Positions 1 through 7,917 of a stretch of DNA of 64,000 bases are shown piece by piece (positions within the stretch are counted from its first letter, which is position 1; every line of letters starts with the position of its first letter). The stretch is from NCBI GenBank assembly GCA_028868995.1, contig JAGWTH010000006.1:60073-124072 (forward strand). The letters are read 5' to 3'. Origin of the DNA: Burkholderiales bacterium (GTDB taxonomy: Bacteria > Pseudomonadota > Gammaproteobacteria > Burkholderiales > Burkholderiaceae_C). The notes below the pieces were generated by a model. That model had not been told where the DNA came from. It saw only the letters and a program-made list of their open reading frames with translations, and did not search any database. The position numbers and the translations under genes are program-made.

Positions 1-142
1 GATGATCTCGGCCGACCGCTACGCGGCGATCGCCGCGGCGCTGGAGGAGCGGGCGGCCACGGCACCGCTGCAGGAACTCAAGCGCCTGCAGGAGGACCTG
101 CAGGCGGCCTTCGACCTGTTCCTGGTCCTGGCGAACGCCTGA
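1..142 (+). CDS. 3' end of an unrecognised protein (partial)
   Basis: An open frame runs from the window edge to a TGA at 140-142. The ATG at position 2 is in frame, but whether it is the true start or an internal Met cannot be judged because the sequence is cut here. The 46 visible residues are Ala/Leu/Glu rich and look helical, ending in ..FDLFLVLANA. The gene converges on the HAD phosphatase gene, 8 bases away. I do not recognise the family. Confidence 0.4.
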   Translation, partial: MISADRYAAIAAALEERAATAPLQELKRLQEDLQAAFDLFLVLANA

Positions 143-150
143 ATCCAGGC

Positions 151-792
151 CTACGCCGGCGGCTCGCCTTGCAGCAGGCCGCGCTGCGCGAGCGCCGCGC
201 GCACGTCCCCGGGCGCCCGCACCAGCACCGCCTGCAGGCCCAGGGCGCGCGCCGCCTCGACGTTGGCCGGCAGGTCGTCGAACAGCAGCGCCTCGTGCGC
301 CGGCACCTCGATGGCGTCCAGCACGTGGGTGAAGGCCTCGGGCTGCGGCTTGCGGTGGCCGATGCGGTGCGAGGCGAACACCTGCCGGAACCGCGGCAGG
401 AAGCCGGGGAAAGCGCGGCCGATCTGCGCCAGGTGCGACGGGTTGGTGTTGCTGATCGCGTAGCAGGGCACCTGCCCGCGGACCGCTTCCAGCAGCTGCA
501 CGGTCTCGCCGATCTCGCCGACCAGGATGGCGTCGAAGCCGGCGCGCACCTGCGCGAGCTCGCAGTCCAGGGCGAGGCGATCGCGCAGGTGCGCGAAGTA
601 GGCATCGTCGTCCAGGTGCCCGGTCTCGTGCCGGCGGAAGGGCTCGTCGAAGGCGAAGCGCTCGCGCAGCTGCGGCGGCGCCAGGCGCGAGTGCCGCTGC
701 CAGGCGGCCAGGGCGCGCCCGAAGTCGATCTCCAGCAGCACGCCGCCCAGGTCGAACAGCACGGCGCGCGCCGGCCCGGTAACGGCGCTCAT
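151..792 (-). CDS. HAD-superfamily phosphatase, YihX-like (213 aa)
   Basis: This is a cytoplasmic HAD-family hydrolase, probably acting on a small sugar phosphate; YihX of E. coli is an alpha-glucose-1-phosphatase. Motif I is VLFDLGGVLLEID near residue 10, with the nucleophilic Asp followed at +2 by Gly as in YihX. Motif II is AISNTNPSH, the motif-III Lys is in RKPQPEAF, and motif IV is LLFDDLPANVEAA. A helical cap lies between motifs I and II. The start ATG (792-790) overlaps the TGA of the crotonase gene as ATGA, so translation is probably coupled. It is the last gene of the four-gene minus-strand run led by the metallophosphatase. The substrate cannot be told from sequence. Confidence 0.85.
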   Translation of the reverse strand: MSAVTGPARAVLFDLGGVLLEIDFGRALAAWQRHSRLAPPQLRERFAFDEPFRRHETGHLDDDAYFAHLRDRLALDCELAQVRAGFDAILVGEIGETVQLLEAVRGQVPCYAISNTNPSHLAQIGRAFPGFLPRFRQVFASHRIGHRKPQPEAFTHVLDAIEVPAHEALLFDDLPANVEAARALGLQAVLVRAPGDVRAALAQRGLLQGEPPA

Positions 793-1610
793 TTCCCCTC
801 GAACCGCGGCTTGCGCTTTTCCATGAAGGCGCGCCGGCCCTCGGCGTAGTCCTCGCTCTCGAAGCACTCGAGGATCAGACGCCGGCACAGTTCGGTGTCC
901 GCGGGGGCGTCCTCGCGCAGCAGCTCCTCCATGATCCGCTTGCCCGCGCGGATCGTGAGCGGCGCGTTGGCGGCGAGGGTCGCGGTGGTTTCGGCCAGCA
1001 GCGCGGGCAGGTCGGCGACGGCGCAGACCCGCGTGACCAGGCCGACCTGCTTCGCCTCGGCCGCGTCGATCCGGCGCGCCGTGAAGAACAGGTCCTTGGC
1101 CACGCCCACGCCGACCAGGTGAACCAGGTTGCGCAGCGCGGAGAGCCGGTAGCCCAGTCCCAGGCGGGCGGCGGGGATGGAGAACACCGCGTCGTCGGCG
1201 GCCAGCCGCAGGTCGCAGCTGATCGCCACGTTGACGCCGCCGCCGATGCACCAGCCGCGGATGCAGGCCACGGTCGGCTTCGCGCAGCGGTAGATCGCCC
1301 CCAGCGCCTCTTCCGCCATCGCCTCGTACCGGCGCACCGCCTCGCGTGCGGCGCGCAGGTCCTCGAACTGCGAGATATCGGCGCCGGACACGAAGGCCTG
1401 GTCGCCGGCGCCGGAGAACACCACCACGCGGATGTCCGCATCGCGCTCGGCCTGGGCCAGCAGCGGCGGCAGCGCCTGCCACATGTCCGCCGACAGGGCG
1501 TTGTGGCGCGCGGGGTTGTTGAACCGGATGTGCAGCGCGGCCCCCTCGGTCCACACCTGCACGCGCTCGGAGGGCGAGCGGTAGCTCGCCGGCGGGGTCG
1601 GGTCGGTCAT
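789..1610 (-). CDS. Crotonase-fold protein (enoyl-CoA hydratase/isomerase family, 273 aa) lacking both hydratase glutamates
   Basis: The length and motifs are those of the crotonase fold: an oxyanion-hole segment VSGADISQF, then GWCIGGGVNVAISCDLRLA, then SIPAARLGLGYRLSALRNLV. In classical enoyl-CoA hydratases one catalytic Glu lies in GGGxE and a second in PE(I/V)xLG. Here those positions read GGGVN and PAARLG, so both acids are gone. Hydration is therefore unlikely, and an isomerase, decarboxylase or thioesterase role fits better. A -10-like CATACT (1617-1622, minus) lies six bases before the ATG with no Shine-Dalgarno sequence, suggesting a leaderless message. The 3' end overlaps the HAD gene by four bases. 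Confidence 0.85.
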   Translation of the reverse strand: MTDPTPPASYRSPSERVQVWTEGAALHIRFNNPARHNALSADMWQALPPLLAQAERDADIRVVVFSGAGDQAFVSGADISQFEDLRAAREAVRRYEAMAEEALGAIYRCAKPTVACIRGWCIGGGVNVAISCDLRLAADDAVFSIPAARLGLGYRLSALRNLVHLVGVGVAKDLFFTARRIDAAEAKQVGLVTRVCAVADLPALLAETTATLAANAPLTIRAGKRIMEELLREDAPADTELCRRLILECFESEDYAEGRRAFMEKRKPRFEGK

Positions 1611-1634
1611 GGGCGAAGTATGGGGCCGCGGCGC

Positions 1635-3062
1635 TCAGGACGCGGGCGGCTCCAGCAGGGCCAGCGGCGGCGCGTCCTTGACCAGCAGCACGCTGCATGG
1701 CGCCTCGGCGGCGACCCGGGCCGGCACCGTGGGGATCCAGCGCTGCAGGGCCAGCCCGTGCGTGGCGGCGCCCAGCACCATCAGGCTCACCTGGTTGGCA
1801 CGCGCGTAGGCGAGCAGGGCGTCCGCCACGTCGTCGGCCTGCAGCACCTGGAAGCTCGCCTGGTGGCCGGCGAGGTCCAGGCCGGCGGCCCACTGGCGCA
1901 GCTGCTCGGCGTGCCGGCGGTGCAGGGCGGCCTCGTCCTGCTGCAGCCCGGCCTTCACCACCGTCACGCAGGCCAGGCGCGCGCCGGGGCGGATGCCCAG
2001 CGAGCGACCCACCGCCTGGCGCAGCCCGTACAGCGCGGCGTCCGTGGTGTCGTGGTGCGGCACGGCCACCATCACGATGGGCACCTCGCCGATGCGCTCG
2101 CGGGGCAGGGGGCTGGGCTGGTACTGCATGCCGGCGGCGCGCAACCAGCGGCGCAGGTGCGTGGTCCAGGGCGTGGGCGTCGTGCGTTCGCCGCGCGGGC
2201 CGACCTTCACCTGTTCCGGGTGGCCGAGGTCGAAGGCCAGGTGCGCGGCGGAGGGCGGGCGCTGCGCCGCCTCCGGCTCCAGGCAGTGCAGGATGACCTC
2301 CTGCAGCCACGGCGGCAGCTCCGGGGCCAGCGCGCGCGGCGGCGGCGGGTCCATCCACAGGCGCTGGCGCAGGCCGCCTTGCGTGGCCGGCGCGCCGAAC
2401 GGCAGCTCGCCGGTGGCCAGCTCGTACAGCATCACGCCGATGGCGAAGATGTCGCTGCGCGGGTCGCCGCGCACGCCCACCACCTGCTCCGGCGCCATCC
2501 AGGCCGGCGAGCCGATGGCCGGCCGCAGTTCGGCCGCCAGCAGGTCGGGGTAGTGGGCATGCCAGCTGAGGCCGAAGTCGATCAGCACGCAGTGCCCGTC
2601 CGGCCGCAGCAGCACGTTGGCGGGCTTGAGGTCCTCGTGCACCGCGTTCTGCTGGTGCAGGCTGTGCACGGCCAGCGCGATGGCGCGGCCCCAGCGGGCG
2701 ATGTCCTGCGGCGCGGGCCGCCGGCGCGCCGCCGCGGCCTCGTCCAGGAGGTCCTGCAGCGTGCGGCCCTCCACGTACTCCATGACCAGGTAGGGCAGCC
2801 GCGCCATGTCGCCGGCAGCCACGAAGCGCGGCACGTGCGCGCCCTCCAACGCCTGCAGCACCTGCAGCTCCACCTCGAAGCCCACGAGGTTCTCGGCGCC
2901 CTCGCCGCCGCCCATGCGCGGCACCTTCATCACCATGGGGAAGCCGGGGTCGGCGCGGCCGCCGTCGTATTCCACCCGGTACAGCTCCGCCATCGCCCCC
3001 GCGTGCACGCGCGCGACGACCCGGAAGCCGTCGACCACCGAGCCGTCCTCCAGGCGCGTCAC
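1635..3062 (-). CDS. Serine/threonine protein kinase fused to a universal stress protein domain (475 aa)
   Basis: The N-terminal ~270 residues form a Hanks-type kinase: Lys46 in VMKVPR, HEDLKPAN with catalytic Asp144 and Asn149, DFG at 162-164, and WMAPEQ in the activation segment. The glycine loop is degenerate (AGAMAE). Residues ~327-470 form a universal stress protein domain, starting IVMVAVPHHD and ending with VLGAATHGLALQRW...VLLVKD, the usual nucleotide-binding end. No membrane segment separates the two, so the protein is cytoplasmic. The GTG start (3062) overlaps the TGA of the metallophosphatase gene as GTGA. Kinase-USP fusions of this order are known in betaproteobacteria. The targets are unknown. 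The upstream FNR-type box suggests oxygen-linked expression. Confidence 0.88.
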   Translation of the reverse strand: MTRLEDGSVVDGFRVVARVHAGAMAELYRVEYDGGRADPGFPMVMKVPRMGGGEGAENLVGFEVELQVLQALEGAHVPRFVAAGDMARLPYLVMEYVEGRTLQDLLDEAAAARRRPAPQDIARWGRAIALAVHSLHQQNAVHEDLKPANVLLRPDGHCVLIDFGLSWHAHYPDLLAAELRPAIGSPAWMAPEQVVGVRGDPRSDIFAIGVMLYELATGELPFGAPATQGGLRQRLWMDPPPPRALAPELPPWLQEVILHCLEPEAAQRPPSAAHLAFDLGHPEQVKVGPRGERTTPTPWTTHLRRWLRAAGMQYQPSPLPRERIGEVPIVMVAVPHHDTTDAALYGLRQAVGRSLGIRPGARLACVTVVKAGLQQDEAALHRRHAEQLRQWAAGLDLAGHQASFQVLQADDVADALLAYARANQVSLMVLGAATHGLALQRWIPTVPARVAAEAPCSVLLVKDAPPLALLEPPAS

Positions 3063-3811
3063 CGGGCCCTCTCCAGTCGCAGCGCGAAGTCCTCGGGCAG
3101 GCCGCTGGCGCGGACCGCGGCCGCGGCGCCCGCATGGTCGTAGGCGACCCGGTGGAAGGCCAGGCGCGACCCGGCGGTGTCCAGCAGCGCGTACATGGCG
3201 CGCGGGTCGCCGTTGCGGGGCTGGCCCACCGAGCCGACCACGGCCAGCCATTCGCGGTGCGCGGCCAGCGGCACCGCGATCCCCGGCGCGGGAGAAAAAG
3301 GCAGCACGCGGCCGTCGGCGCCGCGGTAATAGAGCTGCTGCTCGTGGACGTGGCCGCAGAACACGCGGCGGGCGCCCCAGCCTTCCCGCGCGGCGTCGAG
3401 GCAGCGCTCGGCCAGCGGCGGCCGGTCCACGTATTCCCACTGCTGCGGTTCGCGCGCGCTCGCGTGCACCAGCAGCGAGTCGGCCACCAGGGCGGTGAGC
3501 GGCAGGCCGGCGAGGAAGTCGCGGTGCGCCGGCGCCAGCTGCGCATGGGTCCACTGCGCCGACAGGTCCTCCGCGGTGCGGTGCTGCGCCGGCGGCTGGC
3601 GCGCCGCGTCGTCGTGGTTGCCGCGCAGGACGACCGCGCCCTCGGCGGCGAGCTGCATCACGCGCTCCAGCACGGCCACCGGCTCCGGGCCGTAGCCCAC
3701 CAGGTCGCCCAGGAAGGCGAAGCGGTCCGCGCCCGCGGCGCGCGCGTGGTCCACGCAGGCCTCGAAGGCGCGCCAGTTGGCATGCAGGTCGGACAGCAGG
3801 GCCAGCTTCAT
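3059..3811 (-). CDS. Metallophosphoesterase, calcineurin-like (250 aa)
   Basis: A two-metal phosphoesterase with the full motif series: SDLHANW (Asp8, His10), FLGDLVGYGPEP, LRGNHDDAA and CGHVHEQQLY. The arrangement resembles the YfcE/MJ0936-like group, which cleaves phosphodiesters and nucleotides in the cytoplasm. Paired here with a Ser/Thr kinase it might oppose or tune signalling, but protein phosphatase activity is only an inference. A -10-like CATGAT (3818-3823, minus) sits six bases before the ATG, so the transcript may be leaderless. The FNR-type box at 3868-3881 is centred about 63 bases upstream of that start. Its TGA overlaps the GTG of the kinase gene. Confidence 0.85.
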   Translation of the reverse strand: MKLALLSDLHANWRAFEACVDHARAAGADRFAFLGDLVGYGPEPVAVLERVMQLAAEGAVVLRGNHDDAARQPPAQHRTAEDLSAQWTHAQLAPAHRDFLAGLPLTALVADSLLVHASAREPQQWEYVDRPPLAERCLDAAREGWGARRVFCGHVHEQQLYYRGADGRVLPFSPAPGIAVPLAAHREWLAVVGSVGQPRNGDPRAMYALLDTAGSRLAFHRVAYDHAGAAAAVRASGLPEDFALRLERAR

Positions 3812-3867
3812 GACGCGATCATGGCATGCACCCCCCCGGCGGCCGGGCCACGGGGCCCGCAGCCTCG

Positions 3868-3881
3868 TTGACGCACGTCAA
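3868..3881. promoter_or_regulatory. FNR/Anr/Dnr-type binding site TTGACGCACGTCAA
   Basis: A perfect dyad TTGAC-GCAC-GTCAA in the divergent gap between the metallophosphatase (start 3811) and hemerythrin (start 3944) genes. It matches the CRP/FNR-family core TTGAN(6)TCAA. Toward hemerythrin, a class II position (-41.5) would place the transcription start near 3916, giving a 28-base leader that contains AGGAG. Toward the metallophosphatase, the centre is about -63.5 from the predicted leaderless start, near a class I position. Confidence 0.7.
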
Positions 3882-3943
3882 GCCGCCGCGCCCCGCGGGG
3901 GCGAGACTTCGGGAGCGCCGATGCACGGCGCGAGGAGCACGCC

Positions 3944-4495
3944 ATGAACCGCCCGGTCCCCGACGCTTCCGCCGAAGACGCCCCGCTGCAGGAGTTCCGC
4001 GGCGCCCATGCCGGCATCCTCGAGGGCGTGCACGGCCTGCGCGAGCTGCCCGCGCTGGCCGCGGCCATGGAGCGGGCCCGGGGCATCGCCACGGCGACGC
4101 TGGACCTGTTCGACCAGGTGGTGCTGCGGCACCACGCCGAGGAGGAGCAGGACCTGTTCGATGCCGTGCTGCGCAGCTGCCGCGACCCGGCCGAGCGCGA
4201 GCAGGTCACCGACCTGGTGGCCCTGCTGACCTCGCAGCACCGGCAGGTCGAGGAGCTGTGGACGAAGCTGCGGCCGGCGGTGTCCCGCGTGGCCGCCGGC
4301 AAGGCGCCGGCGGAAGCCCTGTTCGGGGCCGAGGTCGACCGCCTCGTCGGTCTCTACGAACAGCATGCGCGGCGCGAGGAGGAGGAATTCCTGCCGCTGG
4401 CCGACCGGATCCTGCGGCGCAATCCCAACCACATGGCGGCGCTGGGCGTCGCCCTGCACGTGCGCCACACGCTGCCGCCGCGCGCCTACATCTGA
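3944..4495 (+). CDS. Hemerythrin-domain protein (183 aa)
   Basis: A four-helix HHE protein that should bind a di-iron centre and so sense or carry O2 or NO in the cytoplasm. The ligand-type motifs are all present: FRGAHAGILEGVH (helix 1), LRHHAEEEQDLF (helix 2, HxxxE), TSQHRQVEELW (helix 3) and YEQHARREEEEFLPLA (helix 4, HxxxE). The start follows AGGAG by five bases. Its promoter region carries the FNR/Anr/Dnr box, which fits an O2- or NO-responsive role, possibly in iron-sulfur repair or detoxification. It is transcribed alone and converges on the chemoreceptor gene. Confidence 0.88.
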   Translation: MNRPVPDASAEDAPLQEFRGAHAGILEGVHGLRELPALAAAMERARGIATATLDLFDQVVLRHHAEEEQDLFDAVLRSCRDPAEREQVTDLVALLTSQHRQVEELWTKLRPAVSRVAAGKAPAEALFGAEVDRLVGLYEQHARREEEEFLPLADRILRRNPNHMAALGVALHVRHTLPPRAYI

Positions 4496-4502
4496 GCGCG
4501 CG

Positions 4503-4520
4503 CCCGCGGCACCCCGCGGG
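4503..4520. terminator. Stem-loop between convergent genes, possible bidirectional terminator
   Basis: CCCGCGG-CACC-CCGCGGG is a perfect 7-bp stem with a 4-base loop. It fills most of the 25-base gap between the hemerythrin stop and the chemoreceptor stop. No T-run follows on either strand, so intrinsic termination is plausible but not certain. Confidence 0.45.
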
Positions 4521-5660
4521 TCAGGGGCGCTGGTGGGCGATGACCGGTTGCAGGACCTCCACCTCGCCGAGCTGGAAGCGGGACACGGCGCGCTGCAGCG
4601 CCTCGGCCTGCGCGGCGAGCGCGGCGGTCGCCGCGGCCGCCTCCTGGACCAGCGCCGCGTTCTGCTGCACGCCCTGCTCCATCTCCGTGACCGCGATGTT
4701 CACCTGGCCGATGCCCGAGCTCTGTTCGCGGCTGGCGGCGGCGATCTCGCCGATCAGGTCGGCGACCTTGCGCACCGAGTCCACAATCTCCTGCATGGTG
4801 CCGCCGGCCGCGACGACCAGCTGGTGGCCGGCCTCCACCTGCGACACCGATTCGCTGATCAGGGCCTTGATCTCGCGCGCGGCGGTGGCGCTGCGCTGGG
4901 CCAGCGTGCGCACCTCGGAGGCCACGACGGCGAAGCCGCGGCCCTGGTCGCCGGCGCGCGCCGCCTCGACCGCGGCATTGAGCGCCAGGATGTTGGTCTG
5001 GAAGGCGATGCCGTCGATGACGCTGCTGATCTCGTTGATGCGGCCGGCCGACGCGGCGATCCCATCCATGGTCCTCACCACGTCGGCCACGGCCTGGCCG
5101 CCGCGGGTGGCGAAGTCGGAGGCGCCGCGGGCCAGCTCGCTCGCCTCGCGGGCGGTCTCGGCGTTCTGCGTGACGGTGGCGGTCAGCTCCTCCATCGAGC
5201 TGGCCGTCTCCTCCAGCGTCGCCGCCTGGTGCTCGGTGCGCCGGGAAAGGTCCCGGTGGCCCTGGGCGAGGTGCGCGCTGTTGGCCGCCACCGTGCGCGC
5301 GCTGCGGCCGACCTCGCCCACCAGCGTGGCCAGGTCCGCGGTCATGCGCTCGAGCCCGCGCAGCATCTTCTCGGTCTCGCCGTAGGCGCGCAGGTCGACG
5401 CGCGCGGTGAGGTCGCCCTCGGCGACGCGGCCGATCACGTGGCTGGCCGCGCGGATGGAGGCGAGGATGCCGGTACGGATGGAAAAGCGCAGCGCGGTGC
5501 CTGCCGCCAGCACGACGGCCATGATCGCGGCCGCGCCCGCGGCGAAGGTGCCGCGGTCTGCCGCGGGGATGTAGCCCCAGGCGAAAGCCGCGACGGCCAG
5601 CATGCCGGCCAGCACCAGGGCCAGCAGCAGGTAGAGCTTGGTGATGACGGTGAACCGCAT
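4521..5660 (-). CDS. Methyl-accepting chemotaxis protein with minimal periplasmic domain (379 aa)
   Basis: A transmembrane chemoreceptor that passes signals to CheA/CheW. Two membrane segments (about residues 8-28 and 38-57) are separated by only about ten residues, so there is no real periplasmic ligand domain and it probably senses a membrane or cytoplasmic cue. A HAMP region follows, then a signalling domain with the diagnostic hairpin around IDGIAFQTNILALNAAVEAA. I start at the ATG at 5660 (MRFTVITKLY), preceded by GGGGA, rather than an in-frame ATG 18 codons upstream, which would place a charged tail before the first membrane helix. No other chemotaxis genes are nearby, and the C-terminus lacks an obvious CheR-tethering pentapeptide. 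Confidence 0.92.
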   Translation of the reverse strand: MRFTVITKLYLLLALVLAGMLAVAAFAWGYIPAADRGTFAAGAAAIMAVVLAAGTALRFSIRTGILASIRAASHVIGRVAEGDLTARVDLRAYGETEKMLRGLERMTADLATLVGEVGRSARTVAANSAHLAQGHRDLSRRTEHQAATLEETASSMEELTATVTQNAETAREASELARGASDFATRGGQAVADVVRTMDGIAASAGRINEISSVIDGIAFQTNILALNAAVEAARAGDQGRGFAVVASEVRTLAQRSATAAREIKALISESVSQVEAGHQLVVAAGGTMQEIVDSVRKVADLIGEIAAASREQSSGIGQVNIAVTEMEQGVQQNAALVQEAAAATAALAAQAEALQRAVSRFQLGEVEVLQPVIAHQRP

Positions 5661-5750
5661 GCTTGTCCCCAACGTGGTGTGCTCCCCAGCTCCCCTCGGC
5701 TTGCACTTTGGCACAGGGTATCCGCGGGGCGGGATGAAGGGAAGCCCGCA

Positions 5751-5768
5751 GCGTGCAATCTTGCACGC
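5751..5768. repeat. 18-bp perfect palindrome between chemoreceptor and histidine kinase genes
   Basis: GCGTGCAATCTTGCACGC has perfect 8-base arms around TC. It lies about 90 bases upstream of the chemoreceptor start and just after the kinase stop. It could be the kinase operon's transcript hairpin or an operator for the chemoreceptor promoter. Sequence alone does not decide. Confidence 0.45.
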
Positions 5769-5817
5769 CTCGCGGCGCGGCCTGCCGCTTTGCCCCCACG
5801 CCTGTGATGCTACATGC

Positions 5818-7917
5818 TCAGCCGTCCAGGGGCAGCACGAGTTCGAACCGCACGCCGCCGTCGCGATTGGCGCATCGAACCGCGCCCCCCATCTTGGCCA
5901 TGTAGGTCCGCGCCACGAACAGGCCCTGCCCGCGCCGGCCGTCCGCTTCCGCGGCGCCGGCGGCGCTGACGCCGTAGTCGAAGATGCGCTCGATCAGCTC
6001 CTCGGGGATCGCCGGGCCGCGGTTGTGGATGCCTACCACGGCCTCGGCCGCCGTGACCTGCAGCGTCAGCGTGATCGGCGTGCCCGGCGTGCGGTGCCGC
6101 TCGGCGTTGCGCAGGATGTGCGTCACCACGTCCTCCAGCGAGAACGGGTCGGCCCGCACCGTCACGGGGGCGCCGCGCGGCACGTACGCCACGTCCTCGA
6201 TGCCGGCGAAGCGCGCGTTGCCCGCCACCTCGCGCAGGAAGGCATCGAGGTCCAGCGGCGCGAGCTCCAGCTGCGCCGCCGCCAGCGCCTCGCTGGGCGA
6301 GGCCTGGCCATACAGCACCCGCACGGCCTGCTGCATCCGCTGCACGTAGCGGTGCGCGGGGTCCGCCGGGTCGGGGTGCAGCACCATCAGCGACTGCAGC
6401 GGCGACAGGATCTCGTGGCCCACGGCCTGCAGCATGTCGCGCTCGCGTTGCGAGCGCAGCTGCTCGCGCTGCACGTCGCTCTTCACGCGCTGCAGCAGGT
6501 CGGCCAGGCCGCCGGCGAGGATGCCCAGCTCGTCGCGGCCGCGCAGGTCCGACAGGTCCAGCTGGTCGATGCGGGCGTCGCCGGGCGCGTCCAGCTGCAC
6601 GTTGCGCGAGACCGCGGCCGCGCGCCGCGTGAGCACCACGATGCGCCGGATCAGGCCGACCTCGATGACGATCCAGGCGAGGCCGATCGCGCCCAGCATC
6701 GCGGCGACGTACCAGGACATGCGGGTGGCGACCACGCCCAGGCTGCGCGCGACCCCCTGGGCGTCGCCCACCAGCCGCACCTCGTAGCTGCCCAGGGGCG
6801 TGCGCACGCTCTCCTGCGCCGTGACCGGCTGCGGCCGCGCGGTCACGGGCAGCCGGTCGATCAGGCGCAGGATCAGCGGGGAGCTGCGCTCGCGCCCGTC
6901 GTCCGGCGCCTTCAGCACGGCCAGCGGCGGCTGGCCGGCCTTGCGCACCGTCAGCACTTCGCCCGGCTGCAGCAGGCGGGCCAGGTCCTGCAGGCTGCCC
7001 GGCGCCAGCGCGTCGGGGGCATCGCTGTCGAACACGGGCGCGCCGCCGGGCGCCAGCACCTGCAGGTCCACGCGGATGCGGTCCAGGTCGGCGGGCGGCC
7101 AGGCGGGCCGGCCCGTGGCCAGGGCGTCACGGAAGCCCGCCAACGGCAGCCGCATCGCGAACGAGACCCGGCGCGCGCAGTCGGCCGGCTCGCCGGCGCC
7201 GGTGCAGGTGGCGGCCTGCCAGACCCAGCCGCGGAAATCGCGCACCGGCTGGGCGTCGGGAGCGGGGTCGTCCCCGCCCTGCACGGGGTAGGCCAGGAGG
7301 CGGCCGCGCACCAGGGGCTCGCCGCGCAGGGACAGGCGCTCGAACGGCGCCACCCACGATTGGAGCTCGCCGCGCATCTCCACGCGGATGCGCGCGCGGT
7401 GCACCGCATCCAGCCCGGTGTCGCCCGGCTCGCGGCCGGCGAGCTCGCCGCCCAGGAAGCTGCCCACCAGGTACAGGAAGCCGCCCGTGTAGGGGTTGCT
7501 GCCCACGGCCACGCACAGCGCGCTGTCGTCGGGGTAGACGGTGGAGCAGCCCGCTGCGTCCACCGCCTGCAGGGCCTTGCCGGGATCGTCGAAGTCCAGC
7601 GACGGGTAGGGCAGCACCAGCGGCCGCAGCGGCGTCGGTTCGGCGGGGACTTCGGGGTTGAGCAGCGCCAGCTGTCCCGCCGGCAGCCGCAGGCGCGCCA
7701 TCACGTCGGCCTGGGTCTTGCGGAAGGCCTGCTGGTAGTTGCGCAGGCTGCGCTCCTTCTCGTCCTGCAGCAGCACCACCGCCAGCGCCAGGGTGGCCAG
7801 CGCCAGCAGCAGGAACACCGCGCGGATCAGCAGGCGCCGGCGGAACGACGCGATCCCCAGCCGCGGCGCCCCCGTGCCGGGCGGCGCCGGCTCCGGCGGC
7901 TTCCCGGGCCGGTTCAA
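5818..7917 (-). CDS. Membrane sensor histidine kinase with large periplasmic domain (699 aa)
   Basis: Partner kinase of the response regulator directly upstream. TM1 lies at about residues 29-50, a ~350-residue periplasmic sensor region follows, and TM2 is at about 402-424. Then come a HAMP-like linker, a dimerisation helix with phospho-acceptor His501 (GHEILSPLQ), and an ATPase domain with LRNAERHR and RRGQGLFVARTYMAKMGG. The G1 box reads HNRGPAIP, Asn replacing the usual Asp, a variant seen in some kinases. I place the start at TTG 7917, which overlaps the regulator's TGA (TTGA); the next residues are NRPGKPPEP. The sensor domain is not one I recognise. The signal may be an envelope state, since the divergent genes encode envelope proteins. 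Confidence 0.85.
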   Translation of the reverse strand: MNRPGKPPEPAPPGTGAPRLGIASFRRRLLIRAVFLLLALATLALAVVLLQDEKERSLRNYQQAFRKTQADVMARLRLPAGQLALLNPEVPAEPTPLRPLVLPYPSLDFDDPGKALQAVDAAGCSTVYPDDSALCVAVGSNPYTGGFLYLVGSFLGGELAGREPGDTGLDAVHRARIRVEMRGELQSWVAPFERLSLRGEPLVRGRLLAYPVQGGDDPAPDAQPVRDFRGWVWQAATCTGAGEPADCARRVSFAMRLPLAGFRDALATGRPAWPPADLDRIRVDLQVLAPGGAPVFDSDAPDALAPGSLQDLARLLQPGEVLTVRKAGQPPLAVLKAPDDGRERSSPLILRLIDRLPVTARPQPVTAQESVRTPLGSYEVRLVGDAQGVARSLGVVATRMSWYVAAMLGAIGLAWIVIEVGLIRRIVVLTRRAAAVSRNVQLDAPGDARIDQLDLSDLRGRDELGILAGGLADLLQRVKSDVQREQLRSQRERDMLQAVGHEILSPLQSLMVLHPDPADPAHRYVQRMQQAVRVLYGQASPSEALAAAQLELAPLDLDAFLREVAGNARFAGIEDVAYVPRGAPVTVRADPFSLEDVVTHILRNAERHRTPGTPITLTLQVTAAEAVVGIHNRGPAIPEELIERIFDYGVSAAGAAEADGRRGQGLFVARTYMAKMGGAVRCANRDGGVRFELVLPLDG

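Noticed and set aside
151..3546. Minus-strand open frame of about 1130 codons spanning four genes
   Set aside because: Only its C-terminal part is the real HAD phosphatase. The rest is low-complexity Arg/Ala/Gly sequence overlapping the crotonase and kinase genes in another frame, as expected at this GC content.
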